DNA of 64,000 nucleotides, taken from assembly GCF_000165395.2 (NCBI RefSeq), contig NC_067396.1, forward strand, positions 1,054,001 to 1,118,000. Reading direction: 5' to 3'. Shown piece by piece: positions 11,169-22,400 of this stretch. Both the position numbers and the translations under genes were made by a program. Position 1 is the stretch's first letter. The number at the start of each line of letters is the position of its first letter. Origin of the DNA: Babesia bovis T2Bo. Lineage: Eukaryota > Apicomplexa > Aconoidasida > Piroplasmida > Babesiidae. The notes beneath the pieces are model-generated. The model made no database searches, was not told the origin of the DNA, and saw only the letters and a list, made by a program, of their open reading frames with translations.

Positions 11169-11561
11169 TTATACCCCGCCAGAAACACGGGAGCTACACA
11201 CTAGGGATTCGCTAGGCCTAGCATGCTGACAAATGTTACATTGTTTACGACGAGCCCAGTTAGCATTACCACAGCTAAAACAAATTGTGAAATACATATT
11301 AGAACGTACTGATCACAGTGCCAATCATGGAAGTTGCGCTTACGACCGCCGTTAGAGTCCTTGCGAGACTCTGTATTAAATAGAAAGACAAAGTGTTAAC
11401 TTACCGTCAAAACGAGCTATACCACAGCGGCTGCATGAATCGCTTTTACCGGTGTTGACGTTACCGCATCTAAGACAACGTGTAACGATTATCAGGGCGC
11501 ATAGACTAAAAAACACAACTTACGTAATAATAGCACAAATCCACTCACCACGATGACGCAT
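11169..11561 (-). CDS. Small protein of two RanBP2-type zinc fingers (ZRANB2-like), four exons, 89 aa
   Basis: The exons are 11561-11524, 11469-11405, 11370-11310 and 11274-11169, separated by introns of 54, 34 and 35 nt, so no single exon looks like a gene. The joined protein has two perfect fingers of the pattern W-x-C-x(2-4)-C-x3-N-x6-C-x2-C. Finger 1 is WICAIITCGNVNTGKSDSCS plus RC; finger 2 is WHCDHCGNANWARRKQCNIC. Each finger spans an intron, which supports the splicing model because both patterns appear only after removal. In ZRANB2 such fingers bind single-stranded GGU-containing RNA at 5' splice sites, so a role in splicing is plausible. Human ZRANB2 has a long SR tail that is absent here. 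The stop is 73 bases upstream of the FEN1 start on the same strand. Confidence 0.85.
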
Positions 11562-11920
11562 GAACATTATATCATAATGGAATTGTATTGCGATGCCGGT
11601 AGACACCACTAATAGCTGTACACACTAGTGCGCCAGGGCCCATAGGTAGCTACATAGCACCAGTTTTTTTAGCTTATAAAATACAGAAACTAGATGTGTA
11701 CAATAAAAAGCCTTAGAACAAGGGCAACACTACAGATCTATACTATAACTAGCCTAATGCTTCATGCGTGGAAAATCACAGTTGCCACATGCGTCCATAC
11801 AGCCAAATGCGAATGATGGCGATGAAAACATGTAAAATGTACATGCCAACCATATAGATTGTAGCTTGCGACTGCCAGTAGCAATCGCCACTTAATGATT
11901 CAACAACCACTACCTACAAA
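11562..11920. other. Divergent intergenic region, nothing recognised
   Basis: The stretch separates the zinc-finger gene (minus) from a small plus-strand reading frame. It is AT-rich, with a run of eight T at about 11663. No ORF or RNA gene is supported. Confidence 0.5.
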
Positions 11921-12127
11921 ATGGCAGTCTACAAATTATGTCACACAACATGGGTTAAGGAACCACAGATAATAGAAGCACGGCCCGTGGTAACAACAAC
12001 AGTGTACCACGAGCCCCCAAGGCTACGAGTTACACACCGAGTACCCATACACACCTGCTGCTACACAGATATCGACGAGTATATTGTATGCTCCTACCCC
12101 TGCGGGGAGACTAACATATTCATTTAA
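11921..12127 (+). CDS. Possible 68-aa protein, no family recognised
   Basis: The frame opens with an ATG in a favourable A-rich context (ACAAAATGG) and is followed by TAATAATG. The peptide has a patterned middle (EPQIIEARPVVTTTVYHEPP, then RLRVTHRVPIH) with a Cys doublet (HTCCYTD) and four further cysteines, without a membrane segment. The Val-Pro and Tyr-rich style, and the Cys doublet, recall the 585-aa protein at the left end of the window, but no homology is claimed. It could be a real short gene, a last exon, or chance. Confidence 0.4.
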   Translation: MAVYKLCHTTWVKEPQIIEARPVVTTTVYHEPPRLRVTHRVPIHTCCYTDIDEYIVCSYPCGETNIFI

Positions 12128-12444
12128 TAATGTTTTAATGTTACTATACAAGGAACGATAGTGATAGGCACCCTGTGTCTAGACGTCGGGTCCCTTGATG
12201 TGCGTAGTATATGACCTATGTATACCTAGCCTATACATCTTCTACCCAAGATAACACTTAGTTTGCTATGATAGACTAGATACTTTTTGTAAATGGCAAC
12301 CGCGTTTTTATACACACATATTTCCCCATACGAGTACGCCTGCACATTAGAGACTAGAGGAAACACAGGGGATGCAGAGCCTACACATTAGGCTAAAATC
12401 AACCCTAGTAGACATAAGCGCCATAGCGCAATCACATAATCACA
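12128..12444 (+). other. Intergenic region upstream of the GBP-like gene
   Basis: The stretch should hold the promoter and 5' leader of the large GTPase gene that follows. I see no ORF, repeat or structured element in it. Confidence 0.5.
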
Positions 12445-15216
12445 ATGGTAGATACAGACCCCGATCGAGATGTAACCGCGGGGTCACCGCGACGCCAAGG
12501 AAGCATCTCAACAGAGGAATTAGTAAATTTATACGATAACGTGGCACCTAAGGAAACAACTGCCGAACCCGTATTGCAAGTTGAAGTACCCAATGGATGC
12601 TCAGGAGATGAACGAGTGGTTGATATATCTTGTAGTAAGGATAACACCGAGGACCAGGATGTTGCCATTTCTCCAGATTACACAATGGAACAGCAAAGTG
12701 TGTCGTCCGCGGATCACCAAACACAAGTGGAATCGTCAGTAGTTGCCGTGGAACAGTATGCAATTGAAAACAATCAACTGCCAACCTCAGATATCAATGA
12801 GTTCAGAGGTAACCCGGATTACGCACAACCGACAGAGTCCTCCGGTAGAGGGTTGCCAACGTTTGGAGATTTTGATATCGGGTCAAGGATGCTACCCGAC
12901 GATGAAATCCTTGCACAACAAACATTCAGAGATGTGGCGTCGAATTATTTTGTCATCAGGAATCTACCATCCAACATGCCAAATGCAACACTGAGCTTTG
13001 GATATGAAGATCAGCAGCACCCACCAGTACAACCAGAAGGTGTTATCGATGTGGTTAACTACTACAGACCTCCAGTACAACCAGATTACGACGAACAGAG
13101 ATATGACCAGATACCACGTGGCCACAAAAGCAAGCGTGCAGGATCGATTATCAGTAACACCGGAGGGGATACCACCGCGTCGTCATACGGCAGGGCTACG
13201 GATAACGAAGAGTCACCCCGAGTTTTTAGTAATACGTCCACGCCGTCATCAGAAATGCGTAACGATGATTATAGACCACGACGTAAGGCACCCGTGATAG
13301 ATGATGCCTCGGAGTATACCGCTGAAAGCCCAGATGCAACAACTAAGAGTGGGTTGTTCGAAGTACCGGTAAAGGTATGCGCATTGCCAAGAATTATCGA
13401 CCCTTTCAAAGGATTCTCTAAAGTGTGTACACCAAGAGCTATCAAAATGCTGCATTTTGTACGCAACGGAACAAGGACACAGTGTAGCATAGAAAAGAAT
13501 GCAGCCACACTGCTGCAGACACATATCAAAGACCTGAAAGTTGTATGCATAAGTATATGCGGTGATGCAAGAACTGGGAAAAGCTACCTAGCGAGCATGC
13601 TAGTGAATAAACCGGTAAACTCATTCCAATGCGCTGAACCTTATGCACCTAGCCATATCATGAACCAATTCAACCCACCAGCTGAGGGTACTGTATGGGC
13701 ATACGTTGGAGTGTACCAAGAAAAATATGCATACATATACCTAGATTTCACAGGATTTGAAAATAATCAAGAAGATCGCATACAAATGACACAATTCGCA
13801 ATGCTACTTAGCAATTGCGTCATATGCAGTATTGCAAACCCACCAAGAATGGGAATATATGACGCTGTCAAAGCTATGATCAATGTAACAGATAACATGC
13901 AACATAACAACGAAAGTGATATGTTGCAAATGAATCAAACAATCGAAGATTTCAGAAGGAAAGCAACCCTGGATAGAGATAAGTCAAAGACATTCGATCT
14001 CAAGGAAACACCAACAGATGATGCCAATGAAGAACGAATTGAGCAGAGTAAAACGGATATCTGGAAAGCACCCATCATATACTTCGTGTTCAGAGATAGC
14101 GATGGACACGTAAAATGCCTAGATGAACGTATATTTACACCAGAAACACTAGTTGAACAGGGAATATTTGATCACTATACCAACATTTTCAACTATAATC
14201 GCAAAGAAGGTGTATTCGATTTCAGAAATAGGATGCTGGATGCCTTTGAAGTGTTCCTTAACAGGAAGTATACCACATTGCCATGCCCAGTGACGCAAGA
14301 AAGCAACCCACTCAAAACGCAAATGTCACCAGCAGCCAATGCTGCAAACGCACTCAAAAGAATGTTTGCAACACTGCTGGCACCGGCAAACGCGAATATC
14401 ATGCTAACTGATATCAGTGAGTGTACGCCGACATCACTCCTAACAGAAGAGATGACATCAGGACAACCATGTATGACAGCAATACCAAATCATATGCTTA
14501 ACCCACGCTTCTGCGAAAAGCTAGATGAAGTCAAAGTATGCATATACCATGATACGCTGGCACACACGCAGTCGGAAATGCAATTGAATGGGCAAATGTT
14601 CGCCAACTACCTCATGCTGCTTGTTAACCACTATAATAATAAAGGATACGTCACAGTAAAAGATGCAACCAATATACTAGAAGAGGTACTCTCCAAGCAA
14701 AATGAAGAGGTTAGCAAAGCAGTCATGGTACACTTCTTCAAGGGGCTCAAAGACCATGTAGTCATGCAGTTGCCAATGGAACCTAGAATACTACTGTCCA
14801 AGTGCATGAAACTTAAATTGAAAAGCTTACAGAAATTCCAAACACAAGCTATAGGAACGCAAGCACACTATGCAGAACAATACGCAAACCTAGAAAAATC
14901 ATTGGATAACCTTATAGCCAAACTGGAAACCAGGAATGACAAGATAGCCATAGATACAGCAACTGCAATGTTCGAAAAATGCACAGAGACACTAAATGAA
15001 AAAATTGCAATGGAAAGCTACACCTACGAAAAACTACTAGTGGATATCGCGAAAATGAGAAAGATGTTCCTGCAAAAGTTCAAAGGACATAGCCAAGTCA
15101 CAGAAAGGGTGTTCCCACAATTATCGCAGCAACTATATCGCAAATTTGATGAATTCCACCCCAAAGCGAATGCACCAGATATCAACGAAATAGCAAAGCA
15201 ATACGGTGACCAGTGA
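12445..15216 (+). CDS. Guanylate-binding-protein-like large GTPase, 923 aa
   Basis: The first 310 residues are acidic and low in complexity, with Ser, Gln and Pro, probably disordered. A GBP/atlastin-type GTPase domain follows: P-loop ISICGDARTGKSYLASMLVN (about residues 369-388, G1 consensus GxxxxGKS), a switch/threonine region GTVWAYVGVY, and the G3-like LDFTGFEN in place of the usual DTEG. The IFTPETLVEQ to FNRKEG region and a long helical C-terminal part with coiled-coil potential (about 780-900: YANLEKSLDNLIAKLETRND) match the helical arm of the family. GBPs oligomerise with GTP and remodel membranes. In apicomplexans, GBP-like proteins occur as parasite genes rather than host immune genes; the role here is unknown. 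The G4 motif is not obvious. The ATG at 12445 is the first in the frame. Confidence 0.72.
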   Translation: MVDTDPDRDVTAGSPRRQGSISTEELVNLYDNVAPKETTAEPVLQVEVPNGCSGDERVVDISCSKDNTEDQDVAISPDYTMEQQSVSSADHQTQVESSVVAVEQYAIENNQLPTSDINEFRGNPDYAQPTESSGRGLPTFGDFDIGSRMLPDDEILAQQTFRDVASNYFVIRNLPSNMPNATLSFGYEDQQHPPVQPEGVIDVVNYYRPPVQPDYDEQRYDQIPRGHKSKRAGSIISNTGGDTTASSYGRATDNEESPRVFSNTSTPSSEMRNDDYRPRRKAPVIDDASEYTAESPDATTKSGLFEVPVKVCALPRIIDPFKGFSKVCTPRAIKMLHFVRNGTRTQCSIEKNAATLLQTHIKDLKVVCISICGDARTGKSYLASMLVNKPVNSFQCAEPYAPSHIMNQFNPPAEGTVWAYVGVYQEKYAYIYLDFTGFENNQEDRIQMTQFAMLLSNCVICSIANPPRMGIYDAVKAMINVTDNMQHNNESDMLQMNQTIEDFRRKATLDRDKSKTFDLKETPTDDANEERIEQSKTDIWKAPIIYFVFRDSDGHVKCLDERIFTPETLVEQGIFDHYTNIFNYNRKEGVFDFRNRMLDAFEVFLNRKYTTLPCPVTQESNPLKTQMSPAANAANALKRMFATLLAPANANIMLTDISECTPTSLLTEEMTSGQPCMTAIPNHMLNPRFCEKLDEVKVCIYHDTLAHTQSEMQLNGQMFANYLMLLVNHYNNKGYVTVKDATNILEEVLSKQNEEVSKAVMVHFFKGLKDHVVMQLPMEPRILLSKCMKLKLKSLQKFQTQAIGTQAHYAEQYANLEKSLDNLIAKLETRNDKIAIDTATAMFEKCTETLNEKIAMESYTYEKLLVDIAKMRKMFLQKFKGHSQVTERVFPQLSQQLYRKFDEFHPKANAPDINEIAKQYGDQ

Positions 15217-15529
15217 GACCGCAAAACAGACCATATAAATTCTAAATACTATCACTGCATCAACATATGCATCGCCATTAAAGCTATATACGGCCGCCAC
15301 ACCACGAGGTAGTTACCCACACGTAGCTAGGACCAGAAACACTAACAACATATCACCAATGAAAATATCTATATTTGTACGATTAACCCCAAGGTACCCG
15401 ATATATAAAGCGACAGAAGTTTCAGTCAATAGAAACACAACAGCGCCCCGCAAATGGTGTTGGAACTATATAGCCTACAACTATAGGGGTACGCTACAAA
15501 ATGACAGAATAGGTATACTATCCCATACA
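15217..15529. other. Convergent intergenic region
   Basis: The stretch lies between the stop codons of the GTPase gene and the AAA ATPase gene. The plus-strand frame that runs through it into the ATPase gene has no recognisable content. I see no other element. Confidence 0.5.
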
Positions 15530-17587
15530 CTAGTGAGAACCATGTTTACGATGCCACTCCTCAAAGGACACGTCGTCAGCAGCAGAGTAAGATGGATGAA
15601 CAGTCTGCAGAGCCAAGTCAAAGTCAGACATTAATATACCACGAAAAGCACTTGGGTCAGGAATGTTCTCTATGCCGCCATACTTCAAAATGGTATCTTC
15701 ATACGAATACTCAGCAGCCTTAGTACAAAGGCTTAAGAGGTCACTGCCATTCCAACCCTCAGTGGCCGCCGATAGCTTGTCAAGGTCTTCCTCACTCAGT
15801 TCACAGGTATCACCACAGTTCTTAAGAAGCGTATCCTGAATAAACTTCCTGCGAGTGTCTATATCAGGAAGTGGTATCAAAATACGCTTGCTAAAACGAC
15901 GTAAAGCAGCATCGTCCAGCACCATAGGGCGGTTAGTAGCAGCAATAACTACAACAACACCATTCCTGTCACCGGAATGCAAGCCGTCCATCATCTGTAG
16001 CAACTGGTTCTTCATACGAATGCTCAAATCAGGCTCATTACCACTACGCTTGCCCAGCAAAGCGTCAACTTCGTCGAAAAATATAATCGATGGCTGGTCA
16101 AATGCAGCAACCTTAAACAGTGCCTTGATGATGGATTCACTCTCTCCATGGTATTTGCTGGTGATGGAACTGGGAGATACCTCAAAACAAGTGGCACCAG
16201 CCACGTTGGCAATCCATTTTGCCAAAGTTGTCTTACCTGTACCTGGGGGACCAAATAAAAGAACACCCTTAGGGGCACGTAACAAGCCCGTATGCAACTC
16301 CGGGCGCAATATAGGCTGCGCAACCTTGTTCTTCAACGTCTTCTTCACCTGTTCAAGGCCAGCAATATCCTCCTCTTTAATATTAAATGATATGGGGTCT
16401 ATTTTCATGTCAATTGCAAGGCCAATGATCTCCGCAGTCATGTCTGCACTCACCAGAGACTTGTAGCGCTCAGGTATAGAAGTAGTAGAAGTAGTGCCAG
16501 CGTTAGCAACGTTTTGACGCTGAGGATAACTTAATCCACATGGCTTCCTTATCTTCTCAATGTCAAAATCAGGGGGGCTGAGACCTTCCTCATACCGCTT
16601 AACCAAATATGACATGCCACTCTGAAATACAACATCACACTCAGCAGCTTTCTTGCCGAGCCTAAGACCTAATTGCTTACCACGAGCTGAAGAGCTGTCA
16701 GAATAAACACCCCGCAAACGCTTCAACGTCATTTTAGCCATAGACTTAACCTCACACTCATCATCAACCGGTATAGTATTTGAATCATGCTTAGACGATT
16801 CACATGATGCACCATCAAATTGCTTACCAGGCTGATCAGCATTAGAAACATCAGCGCCTCCGCCCAGTGTGCACAAATTACCCTCCGAGGGATTGTCGTT
16901 CACATCAGCACCCTGGCTGTTGTTATTCAAACAACCGTCAGAAGATTTAGAGCGACCACTAACCCGGGTTGTACCTGAGGCAATGGGCACTGATTCTGCC
17001 GTGTAGGGAAGATCAGTGTTGATTCCCACATCTGTAGTGGCCCGAAATGATAAAGTAACGTCAGGACCATAAACAACATGTAAATTAGCAACAGGACTCA
17101 CTAAACTACAACCATCCTGCTGACGAAGCAAGTATCGACGAGATGCATTCTTAAGAGGAATGCTACCAATATATGAATCACCCTCGTTAAAGTTCTTCAA
17201 ACATTGAATAACACACACATCATCCATACTACCAGGCTCATAACACAACGAAGAATTGCTATAGTCATACACACTCTGGTAATCCTCCTGAAGAGATGCC
17301 GTAATAAATGGATCTTCCTTTATCTCCTTAATCGCACTGTTAACCGATAAAGATATCTTGGTATCAAACTCATCAACAATCTCATTCACAGTGTCGTAAG
17401 CAGCGTCTATATGGGAATCTGATGGAGGGCATCGGTCACGTATCACCGACTCCTCCAATAGAAAATCAGTGAATCGAAAAGCATATTCAGTTGGAATACG
17501 ATCCCTAACCCCTTCAGCAACTATCTAAAAGAATATGTGAACAGAAAATATCGCTAAAAAACCAACCTTTAGCGCAACATGCTCCAT
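15530..17587 (-). CDS. FIGNL1: Fidgetin-like AAA ATPase (FIGNL1-like), 671 aa
   Basis: The main exon (17524-15530) is preceded by a 42-nt intron with an unusual GTTGGT donor and a 7-codon first exon (17587-17567). Upstream of codon 8 the frame is open and coding-like back to the acceptor, so a start inside the main exon is less likely. The C-terminal third is an AAA domain of the meiotic clade (katanin, spastin, fidgetin, VPS4): EEDIAGLEQVKKTLKNKVAQ, Walker A GPPGTGKT, Walker B IIFFDEVDALLG, sensor AATNRP, arginine-finger region DDAALRRFSKRILIPLP. The ending SFEEWHRKHGS resembles the FIGNL1 tail ENWNKTFG. FIGNL1 dismantles RAD51 filaments and limits crossovers; relatives sever microtubules. 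The N-terminal 350 residues are acidic and unassigned. FIGNL1 rather than spastin is my best reading. Confidence 0.85.
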
Positions 17588-18375
17588 TAACAGTTACCAA
17601 TGAAAGGGTACCAAATGAATAAATAAAGTACCAGTGCAAAAACACACAACAACCATAAAATGGCGCTGATATCAAGAATAACAGATAACACGCATCATGG
17701 AAACAATAGAAGGATACCAATATTACCTGCCATTGAATATTAAACACACATCAAGTGTAAGCCAGTCCCCAGATACAAAAAATCTACATTTTCAACGAGA
17801 ATGCAGTTATATTACAGCAATATAATTATAAAACGAAGTAGTTAGACACGGAGGAACAGTCCAGAAGATGTTAGCTTTAAAAGCTGAATTAGACATGACA
17901 TTTATACAGATCGCAAATGAAAAACAGATCCAACTACACCGTCGAGTCAACACATAATAAATACACACATAGCGGATATATTACACAAACGTTTCAATCA
18001 AATAACAGCGCCAAATACTCGAATAAGCTAGCTATATTTCAATTACTCCACTTAGCTAGCAGCGGCCTTGTACGCCCTATATAAACGGGTATTTCTGAAA
18101 CCTGTTGATAGACACACTGAGTCACTAAGGCTCGGAAATTTAATCACAGTTTCCACTCATTTTCCAGCTGGAAGCTAGCTGTTTGCGCCTTATATAGTGA
18201 ACACATTTAATATATATCTCCTTCATATTCATACATGATAATTAAAAACAAAGGTACCTAACTCGCTTCTCCTTTGTTTACACACACAAATAATATAGAT
18301 TAATGTGATCAAAGAAAGCGACATTGTCAGCTTTAGAGCAATCTTGATTAGACACCAGTTGCAACCGTTATACAC
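17588..18375. other. Divergent intergenic region between the AAA ATPase and the transporter
   Basis: The stretch holds both promoters. The word TAGCTAGC or a close form recurs (about 18027-18034, 18053-18060 and 18172-18178), and TATATA-rich tracts lie near the transporter side. No gene is supported; the 77-codon minus frame here overlaps the first exon of the ATPase gene and looks like a shadow. Confidence 0.5.
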
Positions 18376-19215
18376 ATGGAAGTGGGTACCGTTAGCCAAA
18401 TTCGCAAGGCCGGAGATGCCTACAAAGTGGCAATAGATACCGGGATATACAAGAAATCATGCCCAATCTACATACTTTTAGTAAAAGCCATGATGGGAGG
18501 CTACTTCGCTGCCCTTGGAGGACACGCAGCTATGGTACTGGCATCGTACTACTATATGGATGGACACCACGGAGGAGCAAAATTAGCATTTGGCGTCATA
18601 TTCTCAGGAGCACTCTTATGTATCGTATTCACTGGTACCGACCTAGTCACAAGCAATTGTATGAACTTTGCCTTCCTTGCATATAGCAGGCAGGTCACTT
18701 TGTTCCAGTATCTAACCAGAATGGGAACCTCCCTCCTGGGAAACTATTGTGGCGCCATCCTGGGAGCAGCATTGCTAACAGCAGGTACCGGATACTTCTC
18801 ACTCGACAAGAGACCGGAAGCATATCTAAAGGCCATATATGACGCCAAAACTGCACTACCATTCTGGAGAACAATGCTCAGTGCTATAGGTTGCAACAGC
18901 TACGTCTGTATGGCCGTATGGTGTTGCTATGTCGCCATGGACTCAGCAGGATGCGTTCTAGCTGTAATGATACTCATCACCAGTTTCGCCGTAGCTGGGT
19001 TCGAACACATTGTCGCCAACTTCTACACACTACACGCAGCGCTATTCTCATGCGAAGGAACATCCGTAGGAGTGGTATACGGACGCAACCTTGCGCCTAC
19101 TCTGTTAGGTAACTACATTGGAGGGTCGTTGATCATTGCTCTGCCATTGTGGCTATTCTACGGTTTCAAACCAAAAGCCACGCAGAACCTAAATGAAACA
19201 CCCGTAGTTATCTAA
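18376..19215 (+). CDS. FNT: Formate/nitrite transporter family protein (probable lactate/H+ exporter)
   Basis: A 279-aa protein of the usual FNT length with six hydrophobic segments. The family signatures are present: FTGTDLVTSNCM in the first half-helix break (the TGTDLVTS region forms the first constriction), AGFEHIVANFY with the central conserved histidine in the second half, and NLAPTLLGNYIGG. Bacterial FNTs pass formate or nitrite; in Plasmodium the single FNT exports L-lactate with protons across the plasma membrane and is a drug target. Piroplasms depend on glycolysis in red cells, so the same task is likely. It is intronless, followed 249 bases later by listerin on the same strand. 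Confidence 0.92.
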   Translation: MEVGTVSQIRKAGDAYKVAIDTGIYKKSCPIYILLVKAMMGGYFAALGGHAAMVLASYYYMDGHHGGAKLAFGVIFSGALLCIVFTGTDLVTSNCMNFAFLAYSRQVTLFQYLTRMGTSLLGNYCGAILGAALLTAGTGYFSLDKRPEAYLKAIYDAKTALPFWRTMLSAIGCNSYVCMAVWCCYVAMDSAGCVLAVMILITSFAVAGFEHIVANFYTLHAALFSCEGTSVGVVYGRNLAPTLLGNYIGGSLIIALPLWLFYGFKPKATQNLNETPVVI

Positions 19216-19464
19216 GGAGCCGTGGAATTTTAATTATCACTAAGGCGATGAATCTTACAGCAAATGATATTTGATCAACGTAGCCTCAAAATCAACGCTG
19301 GTACAGATGAGCTCGCTATTGTAAAATTAGAGTTTAATTATTGCACTGTTAATGCCATATGAAACGTGCCGATGAAATGTGCAGTGCCACACATTGTCTG
19401 ATACCGCGTTATATGCCAAACTTACATACACGGCAGTGACAATCATCTGCCACTCATTACCACC

Positions 19465-22400
19465 ATGTCAAAAAATAGTAGGAAAAAGGAAGAACGCAAA
19501 GTTCGCTCGTCGGACTTTGCCATGTACCAAACTGCGGAATCCAGACCTACTGGACTGCATCACATCTTCGATGCATTCAGACAAGATGCCGAAAATCTCA
19601 ACACAGAGCAGTCATCATCGTCAGCCAGGAGTGATGACGCTGCAATGTCTGGGCAGAATGAACATTACGCAATACTTAGAGCGTTGGACAAATTGACCAA
19701 GAAGGATACTACAACCAAACTGAAGGCAATCGATCAATTATTGGCAGCACTAGAAACTGTAACCATAGATGTATTGGAGAAACTAATGCCAGATTTTATA
19801 CACGTGTTCCTTAGGCTGGCGATAGTAGAGCCAGCAAGGAAAATAAGACTTCATCTTGGCCATGTGTTGTCTAAAATGGCATCCATTCTGAAAAAGAGAA
19901 TGCAGTTATACATGGACAACTTAATAACACACTGGTGGGTAGCAATACATGATGAGGCGTCCGATGTTGCAGAAGTGTACAACGAAGCATTCAGCAATCT
20001 TTTTGCCTCCACAGGAACTACGGGGGACGATATAGATATAAAGACGTTCAGAGTACTTACACATTATATCGAAAGGATAGTGAAAAAGAGTTTATCTATG
20101 CTGAAAAAGGATGTAGCAGAGTATAAAAAAGATTGGCTAGATGTTTTTGGAAGAGTTTGTGACAACTGCGCCACTATATCAGATATGCATAACAGACTCA
20201 TGTGTTCGGTGATGAGAGCGCTCATGAAAATTATGATTTATCAACGTGTACATACCGCAGAATCGGTAAGGAACACAACATTTGTATCAGTGTTCATCAA
20301 CACAGAGTTCGTGGAACTCGTGGGATACCTATGTGGCACTGGAGCCATCAAACAAAGATATGCCAGCACGTGCTTTCTGGTTGAGTTCGTTAAGGTACTG
20401 CAGCCAGAACACCTAGAAACAGCTAAGAAAGTGTTCAGTATAGCGAAACAGAGGCTATCTGGCACGGAAGATCCGAAAATTACATTTCACCTTGTAAGAA
20501 TGTTATGTGCCTGTTCAAGGTATAATAGCGCGTGTTGGGACGAAGAGTCCCTTAAGAATTATGTGTCATTCGTGCAAAGTATATTGGAAAACTACAAAGG
20601 CGATTTTGCATTGCACGCAGAGTTTTACTCAGTGTTCCCATGTATGGTATCGTACCTACCACCGGAGTGGCTCCAGTCGCCAGTGGGATTTGATGCAGTA
20701 TTCCAGGTGACGACTACGCTGTTGAAACTGATGCAAGAAAAGCTAGATAACGATTATGAGAAGTCGTTCGGCTTCGACGTAAAGGAGTTCAGCCAAATGG
20801 GAAGTAGTATGCTGTATTGCTACTACCGAATACTTCTGCTACTGCATTGCAGCTGCGAGGATTTAGTGGAGCATATATTCGCACCTATACTGAAATTAAA
20901 CGGTGGAAATACACCGCATGAACAGCATTTCCTATCGCACATGCCACGAATCTTCACAGAGTTCATCGAGGAGTCCGTGGTATTACGGACTCCAGGGGCA
21001 TATGAAGTACTATTGCACAAACTGCAAGAAATATACGGTAATAATACAAACTACGTATTGATGGCACAGATATTCAATTCTCTGGCAAATGTTAACGACT
21101 CAGTGGATCAACACGAAATGATACGGACTTTTGCCCAGGGCGTACAGCAGCAACTGAAACACCATATCATGGACAAAGTACTCCCGGAACTGCTACAGGG
21201 CTACGTTGTATCTCCCTCCGACGACAAGTTGCAATTACGTATTGACATAATTCTGGGACTACTCGCAGAGACTGAAGTGATTGGCCAGGATTCCGCGCTG
21301 TTAGGTGTTACGAGGACGATGATTAACCATTCGTACACTGATACAAAAGAGTTTAACAAGGCATTCCAGACGCTAAAGAAGGTGTTAGAAAAACTACCAT
21401 CAGTTCTAGAAGACCCAGAGCTGTACTATACCGAGTCATATGATGAAAAATGCATACTTCTGGTTTCGTTAGTGGCATTGCAAAACTGCGAGTCGAATGA
21501 ACAAGCAGTTAGAATAGTGAACAAAGTTTGCAGCAAACAGATGCAGCTGGATGAAGAAACCGCTATGATGGTATTCCTACCCTTTATAAATGAATGTCAA
21601 CGGTTCGCCCCGGTACTGTCGGATAACATGCTGTTGTGGCTCTCGAACCCGACCCATTTCAGCGAAGTATTATTCGAGCCAGTATTTAACCTAGTGGACC
21701 CGGAACATGTGAATAAAGAGCGCCGTATGCTTTACGACATGTTTTACGCCATGCAAGTGATTTTCATCAAACATCCAACCAGAAAATGGCACATTGGATC
21801 AACAAACATGGTAAATGATCTAGTGTCCCTCTACCTCGTGGGATACTATACAAATATATGGTTCACACTAGATACTTTCTACGAATTTATACAAAATCTG
21901 CTGCCACAGTGGCAAGAAGCTAGAAATGCCCTTGAAACTAGTGTAATACGTGAATTTTTGCAACATATACAACAAAGGATGCCACGAAATGAAGATTTCG
22001 TTACTAGAAGATATGAAAATTTCGATGTAAAGGATCTTGTGTACGCAATGATGGAGATACAACGCGATCCTTGCAAATGTACGGAGTCTATAGCAAGGAC
22101 CTTAGCCACACTGGAATCGCATAATAACCTGGATATTGCAAATATATACCATAGGAATGCCGTTTTGTTTTCAACGTTATGGTTGGAGAATTGTGAAACT
22201 ATACTGTATCCGTTTCTGGCAACAGGTAACCAAAATACAGATACACAACACAGTGATGTTGACACTGAAAAAGATATCTTATCATTGAAAAAGTATTTCA
22301 TGGATGTATACGTGAGCACTTTAATACACAGCGGATTTACTGTTAGTGCTTTTGGGGAGTTGTGCAAGAAACTTGGTGGTAACCAAGATTTCTCATACAT

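Noticed and set aside
15855..16466. 203-codon plus-strand frame opposite the AAA domain
   Set aside because: It mirrors the Walker A and B coding region of the ATPase and is a shadow.
18459..19112. Plus-strand frames of 73-75 codons inside the transporter gene
   Set aside because: Out-of-frame shadows of the FNT coding sequence.
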